7,954 nt of DNA from Methanosarcina sp. UBA402. Its GTDB lineage: Archaea > Halobacteriota > Methanosarcinia > Methanosarcinales > Methanosarcinaceae. The translations under genes were made by a program, and so were the position numbers. The notes beneath the pieces are model-generated. The model saw nothing but the letters and a program-made list of their open reading frames with translations. It was not told the origin of the DNA and did no database searches. The stretch covers positions 464-8,417 of the forward strand of contig DADO01000203.1 in NCBI GenBank assembly GCA_002509325.1, in the 5' to 3' direction. This document shows positions 1 through 6,115 of the stretch, piece after piece (within the stretch, counting starts at the first letter, position 1; each line of letters opens with the position of its first letter).

Positions 1-2
1 GG

Positions 3-2261
3 TACGAAAAAGCACTCGAAATTTTTACCGAACCGATGCAGTATTTGACAATCGGCAGGAAATCACAGGCGATAATAAGAGTTATTGAACTTAATTTAGA
101 CCTTGCAGAGGAAGAAACAAACGACCTTAAGAAGATGGAATATCTGAAAGAATCGTATCAGCTTTGTAAAAAAAATAAGGAGTTCTTTATCACATATGGG
201 CTCAGGCATGAAAGAAAACTGGTAATGGAAGCCGGTTTTAGCGCTTATGTGGACTACGTGATGAAAAACATCAGGTTTGAAAGAGACTCGAAAAAAAGAG
301 CAATTGGATACGAAAAAGCGATTAACGCTATTGAAAAATTGGGGAAAAGCGAGGATAATGAAGAAGTTGAAAAAATTGCTTTTTCTACTGTTTTTTATCT
401 TGAAGGGCGGAAACTGGTCAACCAGGCTCTCGAGTCTGAACAGCCGGATCTGGAGTTGATCAAACAGGCTGCAAATCAGTTCAATGATGCAAAAGAAACC
501 TACAAAAAAGCAAATATCTGCTACTGCATTTATATCGGGCTGCTTAAAATACTTGAAAATGTAGAGCTCTTTGAAGAGGGAAACAGTTCGAAAGCAAAAG
601 AAATGATTAAACAGGTAATCGAAATCCTTCCCGAAAAAATTGATCCAGGAATAAGAGCTGCATTTGAAGAAATTGCAAAAATATTTGATGAAAAGGATGT
701 AAAGAGCCGCAAAAAGCATCTGGGAGAATTTGATGAAAAAATAAGAGCTATTGAGTACAAAGCTCTTGAAAACCTTTTCGGGCATGTTCAAAAGAAGCTC
801 AAAGATTATATAGAAGAGCCTTTCAGCCCTAACCTCTTTTACAGCAACTGGAAGCTTAGAATCATATTTGATGCCGAGAAGATAAAAGGCAAGCTGACAG
901 TAAAAACCGGAAATACAATTCTTTTCGGCCGCGCGCTGAGCAGGGAAGAGATTAAAGACAATGCAATTGAAATTGATTATCTGGAAAGAAGGTATGTCCC
1001 CGGCGGCGAGGACGTGCTCATCTTTGAAACTCCCAATCAAAAACCCGTAGTTAGAGAGCTTGACTACTCAGAAACAATAAGTAGAAATAAAAAAGCCCGA
1101 ATTATTTTGCACGATTGTCGTAACGTTGTCTGCACAGGAAAGGATTTGAAAGTTGCAGCCGTGCAGTTGAGATATGATGTGTATGGCGAAGATTACGCAG
1201 TAAAACCCCTGGAAAGCGAAGCTTATAAGCGAAAAGTAATGGCTATCCTCGAAGCTATAAAAGAGAAAGCTAACATTGTTGTATTCCCTGAATTTTCGAT
1301 ACCCTTTGACTACCTTGAAGATATACAGGAATATGCAAACGAAACCGGGATAATTGTTTTTGCTGGCACACACTATGTTACGGAAGAAAATCTTGAAAAA
1401 TATGAGAAACTATTTGCTTCCGAATTTGCAGAAGAAGACTTCCGAAAGAATATCTGTCCCGTTGTAATACCTAATTTAAGGATAGTACACAATGAAAAGA
1501 TGTTTGGAGCAAAGGAAGAACGCAACCTATTTTTCCACAAAGGCATGAGACCGGGAAAACTGAACCATATTTTCAAGTTGCGAGATAATCTCAATCTTGG
1601 AGTTCTTATCTGCTTCGAATACCTTAATGACGAACTGAGACACCGCCTGATTTCTGCCTGTGATGTAATTCTTGTACCCCAGACGAATCCCAATCCTTCA
1701 AGGTTCTATAGCGTTGCAAAAAATGACCTGAATAATCCTCTTTGTGCCGGAAATAAAGCATGTATAATGGTTAATGGCATTTTCAGAATAGGAAATCTGG
1801 AAGATAGACGATTTGTACCGGAGAAAAAGGAAATTGAGGGAGGATCATCCGGCATTATACTGACGCTCGACAAAGACTCATATAAAAAGCAGGACGAAGG
1901 GATAATCTCCCACATTAAAGCCCAAAAAGAACAGTTTATTTTTCTGGCTACTATAAATACTCAATTTTCCGCTTCAAGAGACTTGCAAACCGGACAGGAC
2001 CCAATAAAAACCTCACTCATACACATCTTTGAAGAAAAAGAAATACGCCTTCTTAAAAACGAAAATTCAGAAGAATTTTTAGCCCTCCTCCGGGATATTG
2101 ATGCCTGTACAGGTCGAAAAGAACTTAAAAACCTGATAGGGGAAAACAGGCCTTTAATTGCGAAGTGCTCACCCTTAATGCATGAATGTACTGCAAATAT
2201 AAATAATATGGATTTTGAGGAAACAAAGGAAAAATGCCAGTCAATTCTTATTCCAGCCTAA
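3..2261 (+). CDS. Partial: helical (TPR-like) N-terminal region fused to a carbon-nitrogen hydrolase (nitrilase) domain
   Basis: The frame is open to the left edge. The first ATG (36) has no Shine-Dalgarno sequence, and the 11 codons before it read YEKALEIFTEP, which resembles a TPR helix, so the gene most likely begins outside the window. Numbered from the ATG at 36, residues 1-260 are charged and helical, with another TPR-like stretch near 89-103 (RAIGYEKAINAIEKL). Residues 260-365 form a linker or small domain I do not recognise. Residues 370-645 are a nitrilase-superfamily domain: strand LKVAAVQ, Glu419 in VVFPEF, Lys502 in FFHKG and nucleophile Cys526 in GVLICFEY form the expected Glu-Lys-Cys triad. 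Such enzymes hydrolyse or transfer C-N bonds of amides or nitriles; the substrate here is unknown. A further 95 residues follow the domain. No signal peptide or membrane segment is visible, so it is probably cytoplasmic. The domain call is firm; the role is not. Confidence 0.8.
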   Translation, partial: YEKALEIFTEPMQYLTIGRKSQAIIRVIELNLDLAEEETNDLKKMEYLKESYQLCKKNKEFFITYGLRHERKLVMEAGFSAYVDYVMKNIRFERDSKKRAIGYEKAINAIEKLGKSEDNEEVEKIAFSTVFYLEGRKLVNQALESEQPDLELIKQAANQFNDAKETYKKANICYCIYIGLLKILENVELFEEGNSSKAKEMIKQVIEILPEKIDPGIRAAFEEIAKIFDEKDVKSRKKHLGEFDEKIRAIEYKALENLFGHVQKKLKDYIEEPFSPNLFYSNWKLRIIFDAEKIKGKLTVKTGNTILFGRALSREEIKDNAIEIDYLERRYVPGGEDVLIFETPNQKPVVRELDYSETISRNKKARIILHDCRNVVCTGKDLKVAAVQLRYDVYGEDYAVKPLESEAYKRKVMAILEAIKEKANIVVFPEFSIPFDYLEDIQEYANETGIIVFAGTHYVTEENLEKYEKLFASEFAEEDFRKNICPVVIPNLRIVHNEKMFGAKEERNLFFHKGMRPGKLNHIFKLRDNLNLGVLICFEYLNDELRHRLISACDVILVPQTNPNPSRFYSVAKNDLNNPLCAGNKACIMVNGIFRIGNLEDRRFVPEKKEIEGGSSGIILTLDKDSYKKQDEGIISHIKAQKEQFIFLATINTQFSASRDLQTGQDPIKTSLIHIFEEKEIRLLKNENSEEFLALLRDIDACTGRKELKNLIGENRPLIAKCSPLMHECTANINNMDFEETKEKCQSILIPA

Positions 2262-2297
2262 GCTAATAAGCACTCAAAGTAACAAAAAGATAAAAAG

Positions 2298-2327
2298 GCT
2301 GAAACTTTCGCCAAAAACTCTTTCAGC
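2298..2327. terminator. Possible hairpin between convergent genes
   Basis: GCTGAAA (2298-2304) and TTTCAGC (2321-2327) are perfect 7-bp inverted repeats with a 16-nt loop. They lie in the 75-bp gap between the end of the nitrilase-type gene and the end of the convergent zinc-ribbon gene. An overlapping pair, AAGGCT (2295-2300) and AGCCTT (2333-2338), could form an alternative stem. There is no long T-run on either side, so a terminator role is only suggested by position. Confidence 0.3.
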
Positions 2328-2336
2328 GGCTTAGCC

Positions 2337-2546
2337 TTACGTAAACAGATCGAAAATGTTCCCCAGCATGCTGCTGTCAGCCTGGAAGAATTCGGTGTAT
2401 TTGCAGCGCGTGCAGGTGACATGGGTGAATTTCTTGTTCTGGACATCGAGGAGTTTACTGAGAAAACCGCCTGTGGTGCGGATCTCCCCGGTCTCGTAAG
2501 ACGTATTACCGCATTTGGGGCACACGAAGTTAACTTTTTTGCTCAT
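2337..2546 (-). CDS. Small zinc-ribbon protein (COG3478-like predicted nucleic-acid-binding protein)
   Basis: This 69-residue protein has two cysteine pairs, C9-x2-C12 (CPKCG) and C45-x2-C48 (CTRC), expected to bind one zinc ion. Between them lies YETGEIRTTGG followed by LLDVQNKKF, which I recognise as the pattern of the small zinc-ribbon family annotated as predicted nucleic-acid-binding (COG3478 / DUF2082 type). The length is typical for the family and the protein is complete. No biochemical role is established for it that I know of. The start is supported by GAGG about 10 bases upstream on the minus strand, with a spacing of roughly 7. It converges on the nitrilase-type gene. Its leader is unusual: a 15-bp tandem array lies between the predicted promoter and the start codon, which hints at control at the RNA level (inference). 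Confidence 0.85.
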   Translation of the reverse strand: MSKKVNFVCPKCGNTSYETGEIRTTGGFLSKLLDVQNKKFTHVTCTRCKYTEFFQADSSMLGNIFDLFT

Positions 2547-2681
2547 TTTCTAACCTCGTTATTTTCTAATTTCGCTATTTTGTAGTCCTTTATTTTGTAG
2601 TCCGTTGTTTTGTAGTCCTTTATTTTGTAGTCCGTTGTTTTGTAGTCCGTTGTTTTGTAGTCCGTTATTTTCTGATTTCAT
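2545..2681. repeat. 15-bp tandem repeat array with diverged edge units
   Basis: Six head-to-tail 15-bp copies of RTTTTGTAGTCCKTT occupy 2577-2666, differing only at position 1 (A/G) and position 12 (T/G). Copies 1-2 and 3-4 form a near-identical 30-bp higher-order pair. Diverged units continue the same phase at the edges: ATTTTCTAACCTCGTT (2545-2560) and ATTTTCTAATTTCGCT (2561-2576) on the left, ATTTTCTGATTTCAT (2667-2681) on the right. The leftmost unit contains the start-codon edge and ribosome binding site of the zinc-ribbon gene. Read in that gene's sense, the core copy is AACGGACTACAAAAY. There are no unique spacers, so this is a tandem repeat, not a CRISPR array. Confidence 0.92.
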
Positions 2682-2723
2682 CGGAGATTGTCAGTTAATC
2701 CAAAGTAGTTTACTCTGGCAATG

Positions 2724-2740
2724 TTTAATATTATTTCGAA
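2724..2740 (-). promoter_or_regulatory. Predicted archaeal promoter (BRE/TATA) of the zinc-ribbon gene
   Basis: On the minus strand TTCGAAA directly precedes TAATATTAAA, matching an archaeal BRE followed by a TATA box. With the usual spacing of about 25 bases, transcription would start near 2700-2705, giving a leader of roughly 155 nt that includes the whole 15-bp array. TAATATTA (2726-2733) is a perfect palindrome and could also serve the plus-strand gene beginning at 2789. Confidence 0.5.
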
Positions 2741-2788
2741 AATATGGGAAAAAATATTAGATTAAAGAGCGATTACTGCGTAAGAGCT

Positions 2789-3250
2789 ATGAAAATAAAA
2801 GCTATGATCACAATTGTCCTGTTAATCTCGGCTGCCCTGATGGCTGCAAAGGTATCCCCGGGAATTAATAATGACCAGTTCAGGGAAGGGAAGTATATTC
2901 ACCTTGACCGCATGGAAATCACACTCATTAAAACTGATGCCAGGATCAGCATTGAGTACCATCTAAGTCCTTTTGCCCAGGCTTACGTATTTCTTTTTGG
3001 GAGCAAACATCTGGAGCCCCAGATAAAAGAGATTTTTTATGATTTTAAAAACGTAGAGGTTCAGAAGATAGGAAGAGCCAGTGCTTCGATTCATGTGAAG
3101 GATATTTCCAGGCTAAGCGATGGATATTATCTGCATGAGTCCCGTAAATTAGGGATATCGCCTGATGTTCTTACTGTCATTTACCCAGAAGGTGTCAGGA
3201 GAAATACCGAGCACGCAGAGGCTACTCCGAATACATTTTTACTTGTATGA
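2789..3250 (+). CDS. Hypothetical secreted or membrane-anchored small protein
   Basis: From the ATG at 2789 this is 153 residues. The N terminus, MKIKAMITIVLLISAALMAA, is a typical signal peptide or membrane anchor: a short basic end, a hydrophobic core, then small residues. The rest (about 130 residues) has no further membrane segment, so most of it would lie outside the cytoplasm. I do not recognise the family. The mature part mixes probable strands (YIHLDRMEITLI, ARISIEYHL) with a helix around KHLEPQIKEIFYDF, and has no cysteines. An in-frame ATG at 2744 would add 15 residues before the signal peptide. I prefer 2789 because the TATA-like TTTAATATTA at 2724-2733 would start transcription near 2755, downstream of 2744. 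Neither start has a good Shine-Dalgarno sequence. The gene stands alone. Confidence 0.65.
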   Translation: MKIKAMITIVLLISAALMAAKVSPGINNDQFREGKYIHLDRMEITLIKTDARISIEYHLSPFAQAYVFLFGSKHLEPQIKEIFYDFKNVEVQKIGRASASIHVKDISRLSDGYYLHESRKLGISPDVLTVIYPEGVRRNTEHAEATPNTFLLV

Positions 3251-3320
3251 GAAGATCCGGTATAGTTTCCAATTAATCTCTATCAATCCCGTTTCATTCC
3301 CATATCAAGCTTCTCCATTT

Positions 3321-3377
3321 CCTTCTTATTCCACATTTTCCTTCTTATTCCACGTTTTCCTTCTTATTCCACATACT
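3321..3377. repeat. Three 19-bp tandem repeats (CCTTCTTATTCCACRTTTT)
   Basis: Copies at 3321-3339, 3340-3358 and 3359-3377 run head to tail. They are identical except for one A/G change in copy 2 and the last bases of copy 3 (TACT in place of TTTT). Partial matches flank the block (TCTCCATTT on the left, CCCTTTTATATTCC on the right). It is unrelated in sequence to the 15-bp array at 2577-2666. Confidence 0.9.
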
Positions 3378-3395
3378 CCCTTTTATATTCCCTTT

Positions 3396-3425
3396 ACTGT
3401 CAATTTTACTACTGTCAATTTTACT
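3396..3425. repeat. Exact 15-bp tandem duplication (ACTGTCAATTTTACT)
   Basis: Two perfect copies, 3396-3410 and 3411-3425, directly abut. They lie just after the 19-bp repeats and before a T6 tract. They may be slippage products or a paired protein-binding site; the sequence does not decide. Confidence 0.9.
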
Positions 3426-3495
3426 TTTTTCCATCTCGTATTCTCAAAAGGGACTTTTCTTCCTTTCCTATGGGAGTAGTTTCCTAATATGGATA

Positions 3496-3556
3496 TTTAT
3501 ATAGAAATATGGCATAAAAAGGCAACTTTATTCATATTTTAGGAATATATATTAAA
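3496..3556 (+). promoter_or_regulatory. Candidate TATA elements upstream of cysteate synthase
   Basis: Two TATA-like sequences precede the gene: TTTATATA at 3496-3503 and AATATATATTAAATAAG from about 3544. The second lies about 30-40 bases before the ATG at 3584, so transcription would begin only some 0-15 bases before it. With no Shine-Dalgarno sequence ahead of the start, this fits a leaderless or very short-leader mRNA. The first would give a leader of about 60 nt. Confidence 0.45.
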
Positions 3557-3583
3557 TAAGAAACCCAATTTCCTTTGATAGCG

Positions 3584-4843
3584 ATGGGAAAATTCAAACT
3601 GAAATGTCTGAAGTGCGGAAGAGAATACGAGCAGGAATATAGGCTCACCTGTGAGAACGACGACTCTCTTTTGCGGACGGAATACTTTGAAAAGAAGCTG
3701 GAACTAAGAAACCAGCCAGGTATGGGGAAATTCCATTCCTGGCTTCCGGTTAAGGAAGAGCTTAATACGGATGCAGGGCCCATAACTTACAAAAGCGAAG
3801 CTCTTGCCAGAGAGCTTGGGCTTTCAAACCTTTATATAGGGTTTAGCGGGTACTGGCCCGAAAGGGAGGCTTTTACTAAAACCTGCAGTTTCAAAGAACT
3901 CGAGGCCTACCCTACTATGCAGCTCCTGAAAGAAACAGGAGGAAAAGCAATAGTCCTTGCCTCTGCCGGAAACACAGGCCGGGCCTTTGCACACGTTTCG
4001 GCTTTGACAGGAATTGATGTCTACATAGTGGTGCCAGATTCCGGAGTTTCAACGCTGTGGCTGCCCGAAGAACCGACCGAGTCCATTCATCTTATTAGCA
4101 TGAGCCCTGGAAACGATTACACTGATGCTATTAATATCGCAGGCAGGATTGCAAAATTGCCTGGCATGGTTCCCGAAGGCGGAGCAAGAAATGTCGCCAG
4201 GAGAGACGGAATGGGGACAGTAATGCTGGACGCGGCCATAACCATAGGAAAGATGCCTGATCACTATTTCCAGGCAGTTGGAAGTGGTACAGGAGGAATT
4301 TCAGCCTGGGAAGCTGCAATACGTCTCAGGGCCGATGGGCGATTTGGACAAAAACTTCCGAAACTTCAGCTTGCCCAGAACCTTCCATTTGTTCCCATGT
4401 ACAACGCCTGGCAGGATAGAAGAAGAGAAATTATTCCCGAACTTGACATGAAAGATGCAAAGAAACAGATCGAGGCGACTTACGCCAACGTTCTCACAAA
4501 TCGGGCTCCTCCATATGGGGTTACAGGCGGGCTCTATGATGCACTTATAGATACTGATGGAAGAATGTATGCAGTTGCCCGAAAAGAAGCCCTTGAAGCT
4601 AAGGCCCTTTTCGAATCCCTCGAAGGAATAGATATCTTGCCCCCGTCGGCAGTTGCGACAGCTTCTCTATTAAAAGCAGTAGAAGCAGGAAATGTTGAAA
4701 AAGACGAGACTATTCTCCTGAATCTTGCGGGCGGAGGGTACGAACGCCTGAAAGAAGATTTCAAACTTTACCAAATCGAACCGGTAGCTGTTGCCAGACA
4801 TCCAGATGTGCCCCTTGAAGAATTAAACATCTTAAACATCTGA
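3584..4843 (+). CDS. Cysteate synthase (PLP-dependent, threonine synthase-like)
   Basis: The 419-residue enzyme is predicted to make L-cysteate from O-phospho-L-serine and sulfite, releasing phosphate, in the cytoplasm. This is the entry into CoM synthesis in Methanosarcinales, which use it in place of ComA/B/C. Counted from the ATG at 3584: a small zinc-ribbon-like start with C8, C11 and C23; the PLP lysine K104 in TKTCSFKELE (threonine synthases have SFKDRG here); SAGNTGRA (127-134), which grips the substrate carboxylate; and glycine-rich GSGTGG (233-238), expected to cradle the PLP phosphate. The SFKELE variant and the ComDE neighbour favour cysteate synthase over threonine synthase. An in-frame TTG at 3575 would add three residues, but the ATG is the likelier start. 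ComDE follows after 94 bp, probably in the same transcript. Confidence 0.92.
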   Translation: MGKFKLKCLKCGREYEQEYRLTCENDDSLLRTEYFEKKLELRNQPGMGKFHSWLPVKEELNTDAGPITYKSEALARELGLSNLYIGFSGYWPEREAFTKTCSFKELEAYPTMQLLKETGGKAIVLASAGNTGRAFAHVSALTGIDVYIVVPDSGVSTLWLPEEPTESIHLISMSPGNDYTDAINIAGRIAKLPGMVPEGGARNVARRDGMGTVMLDAAITIGKMPDHYFQAVGSGTGGISAWEAAIRLRADGRFGQKLPKLQLAQNLPFVPMYNAWQDRRREIIPELDMKDAKKQIEATYANVLTNRAPPYGVTGGLYDALIDTDGRMYAVARKEALEAKALFESLEGIDILPPSAVATASLLKAVEAGNVEKDETILLNLAGGGYERLKEDFKLYQIEPVAVARHPDVPLEELNILNI

Positions 4844-4882
4844 TTTGGAAAAATTTTTAGGAAAAATCTTATTTGGAAAAAT
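4843..4882. repeat. Repeated ATTTGGAAAAAT between cysteate synthase and comDE
   Basis: ATTTGGAAAAAT occurs exactly at 4843-4854 (overlapping the stop codon) and again at 4871-4882, with a third shorter GGAAAAAT match at 4860-4867 between them. The spacer is 94 bp in total and A-rich. It may be a local duplication; a regulatory role is possible but unsupported. Confidence 0.6.
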
Positions 4883-4937
4883 CCCGAGTTCGGAAATCTC
4901 AGAAGAATAATAGAAGTAAAACTGAAAAGGTGTTTCA

Positions 4938-6086
4938 ATGGTAAGTCCGGAAGAGGAAGTCATAGCAATCATGAAAAAAACAGGTATTGATCTTGCTGCA
5001 ACTCTGCCCTGTGATAGGATCAAGAACCTGCTCCCCCTGGTTTCGGAGAATTTTCCTGAGATCCGGCTAACAAGAGAAGAAAACGGCGTGGGTATTTGCG
5101 CAGGCGTTTACCTTGTTGGGGGAAAGCCAATGATGCTTATCCAGAGCACAGGGCTTGGGAATATGATTAACGCCCTCGAATCCCTGAATGTAGTATGCAG
5201 GATCCCCTTACCTGTTCTGGCAAGCTGGCGTGGGGTTTACGGTGAAGGTATAGAAGCACAGGTCCCCCTTGGAGTCCATCTGCCAACAATCCTTGAAGGG
5301 GCAGGGCTGGAATATACAATAATCGATGAAGCCGAAAAGCTCCCTCTGCTTGAAAACGTGATAAAAGATGCCTTTGAGAATTTAAGGCCGCATATAGCCT
5401 TAATCTCCCCAAAAGTCTGGGAATTCTCGGGTTGTTGTGCCTGGGAAGCTGCAGGGTTGCCAGATAAGCCGGAGGTTATGGAAAGGACATGCAGGTTTAA
5501 TATTATAAGCGAAACCCTCAAGCCAGTAATGCTCAGGAACGATGCTATTTGCGCAATTGCCTCTCAACTTGATGGTGAAATTACGGTAACAAATCTGGGA
5601 GTTCCCTGTAAGGAACTTTATGCCTGCAGGGATAGAGAGCTCAATTTTTATATGTTCGGCTCAATGGGACTCGTCTCGTCTATAGGGCTTGGTCTTGCGC
5701 TTCGAACAGAGAAGACAGTCGTAACCTTTGACGGGGATGGCAGTTTGCTCATGAATCCTAACGCCCTTCTTGAAATTGCAAAAGAAGCCCCGAAAAACCT
5801 GATAATTATCTGCCTTGACAACGGCGCCTACGGCTCCACAGGTTCACAGGAAACCTGCGCCCTACGCTATATCGACCTGGAAATTTTTGCAGCTGCCTGC
5901 GGAATCCAGAATACGGCTAAAGTAAACAGCCCAGAGGGATTAATAGAAGCCTTCAGGAAGTTTCGGGCCATGCAAGAACTTTCCTTTATCCATGTAATCC
6001 TGAAGCCTGGAAATACAAAAGCTCCCAATATCCCCCTGAGCCCTGAAGAGGTTACTAAACGCTTTAAAAAGGCTTTAAAAGCCTGA
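4938..6086 (+). CDS. comDE: Sulfopyruvate decarboxylase, fused ComD and ComE
   Basis: This thiamine diphosphate enzyme decarboxylates 3-sulfopyruvate to sulfoacetaldehyde and CO2, a late step of CoM synthesis. In many methanogens ComD and ComE are separate subunits of about 170-190 residues. Here both are in one 382-residue chain. Residues 1 to about 170 are the pyrimidine-binding (ComD) half, with the ThDP-activating glutamate expected at E47 or E48 in REENGVGICAG. From about 185 the pyrophosphate-binding (ComE) half follows, with GSMG (241-244) and the metal/ThDP motif GDGS (266-269) ending at N295 in LDNGAYGSTG. The start is set by AAGGTG (4927-4932) with a 5-base spacing. It lies downstream of cysteate synthase on the same strand, so the two probably share a transcript. 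The aminotransferase linking cysteate to sulfopyruvate is not in the window. Confidence 0.95.
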   Translation: MVSPEEEVIAIMKKTGIDLAATLPCDRIKNLLPLVSENFPEIRLTREENGVGICAGVYLVGGKPMMLIQSTGLGNMINALESLNVVCRIPLPVLASWRGVYGEGIEAQVPLGVHLPTILEGAGLEYTIIDEAEKLPLLENVIKDAFENLRPHIALISPKVWEFSGCCAWEAAGLPDKPEVMERTCRFNIISETLKPVMLRNDAICAIASQLDGEITVTNLGVPCKELYACRDRELNFYMFGSMGLVSSIGLGLALRTEKTVVTFDGDGSLLMNPNALLEIAKEAPKNLIIICLDNGAYGSTGSQETCALRYIDLEIFAAACGIQNTAKVNSPEGLIEAFRKFRAMQELSFIHVILKPGNTKAPNIPLSPEEVTKRFKKALKA

Positions 6087-6111
6087 AAAATCCCCACTTA
6101 AGGAGGTTTTT
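6086..6111. terminator. Likely bidirectional terminator between convergent genes
   Basis: AAAAATCCCC (6086-6095) and GGAGGTTTTT (6102-6111) form an imperfect 10-bp stem with one G-U pair and one mismatch around the 6-base loop ACTTAA. Read from either strand it gives an A-run, a GC core and a T-run, the form of a two-way terminator. It fills the 29-bp gap between comDE and the convergent COG1900 gene. A second inverted repeat, GGCTTTaAAAGCC (6071-6083), lies just before it, inside the last comDE codons. Confidence 0.6.
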
Positions 6112-6115
6112 AGCC

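Larger units (their letters stand above)
3251..3480. other. Gene-free pyrimidine-rich intergenic stretch
   Basis: No credible gene lies here. The plus strand is rich in C and T from about 3290 to 3470 and carries two separate tandem repeats (3321-3377 and 3396-3425). Several T-tracts, the longest six T at 3425-3430, follow the small secreted-protein gene. They could end its transcription in the oligo-T manner of archaeal terminators. An open frame across the repeats translates to low-complexity Phe/Ser/Pro text and is not a gene. Confidence 0.55.

Noticed and set aside
36..38. ATG at 36 as the true start of the nitrilase-type gene
   Set aside because: No Shine-Dalgarno sequence precedes it, and the frame stays open to the window edge with protein-like codons (YEKALEIFTEP).
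96..1040. 314-residue minus-strand open frame
   Set aside because: It is antisense to the helical region of the nitrilase-type gene. Its Phe/Cys/Ser-rich composition is what reverse reading of Lys/Glu-rich codons gives.
2258..2446. 62-residue minus-strand open frame overlapping the zinc-ribbon gene
   Set aside because: It sits in another frame of the zinc-ribbon gene, and that gene has recognisable cysteine motifs and a ribosome binding site. This frame has neither.
2577..2666. CRISPR array
   Set aside because: The repeats abut directly with no unique spacers and are only 15 bp long; this is a simple tandem array.
3165..3479. 104-residue plus-strand open frame
   Set aside because: It overlaps the secreted-protein gene in another frame, has no ribosome binding site, and translates pyrimidine-rich tandem repeats into low-complexity Phe/Ser/Pro text.
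3575..3577. TTG as the start of cysteate synthase
   Set aside because: It adds only three residues, has no ribosome binding site, and an ATG lies nine bases downstream just before the conserved N-terminal zinc-ribbon sequence.
3584..4843. Threonine synthase as the product
   Set aside because: The overall fold matches, but the PLP motif is TKTCSFKELE rather than SFKDRG, and the gene directly precedes comDE, which fits cysteate synthase.
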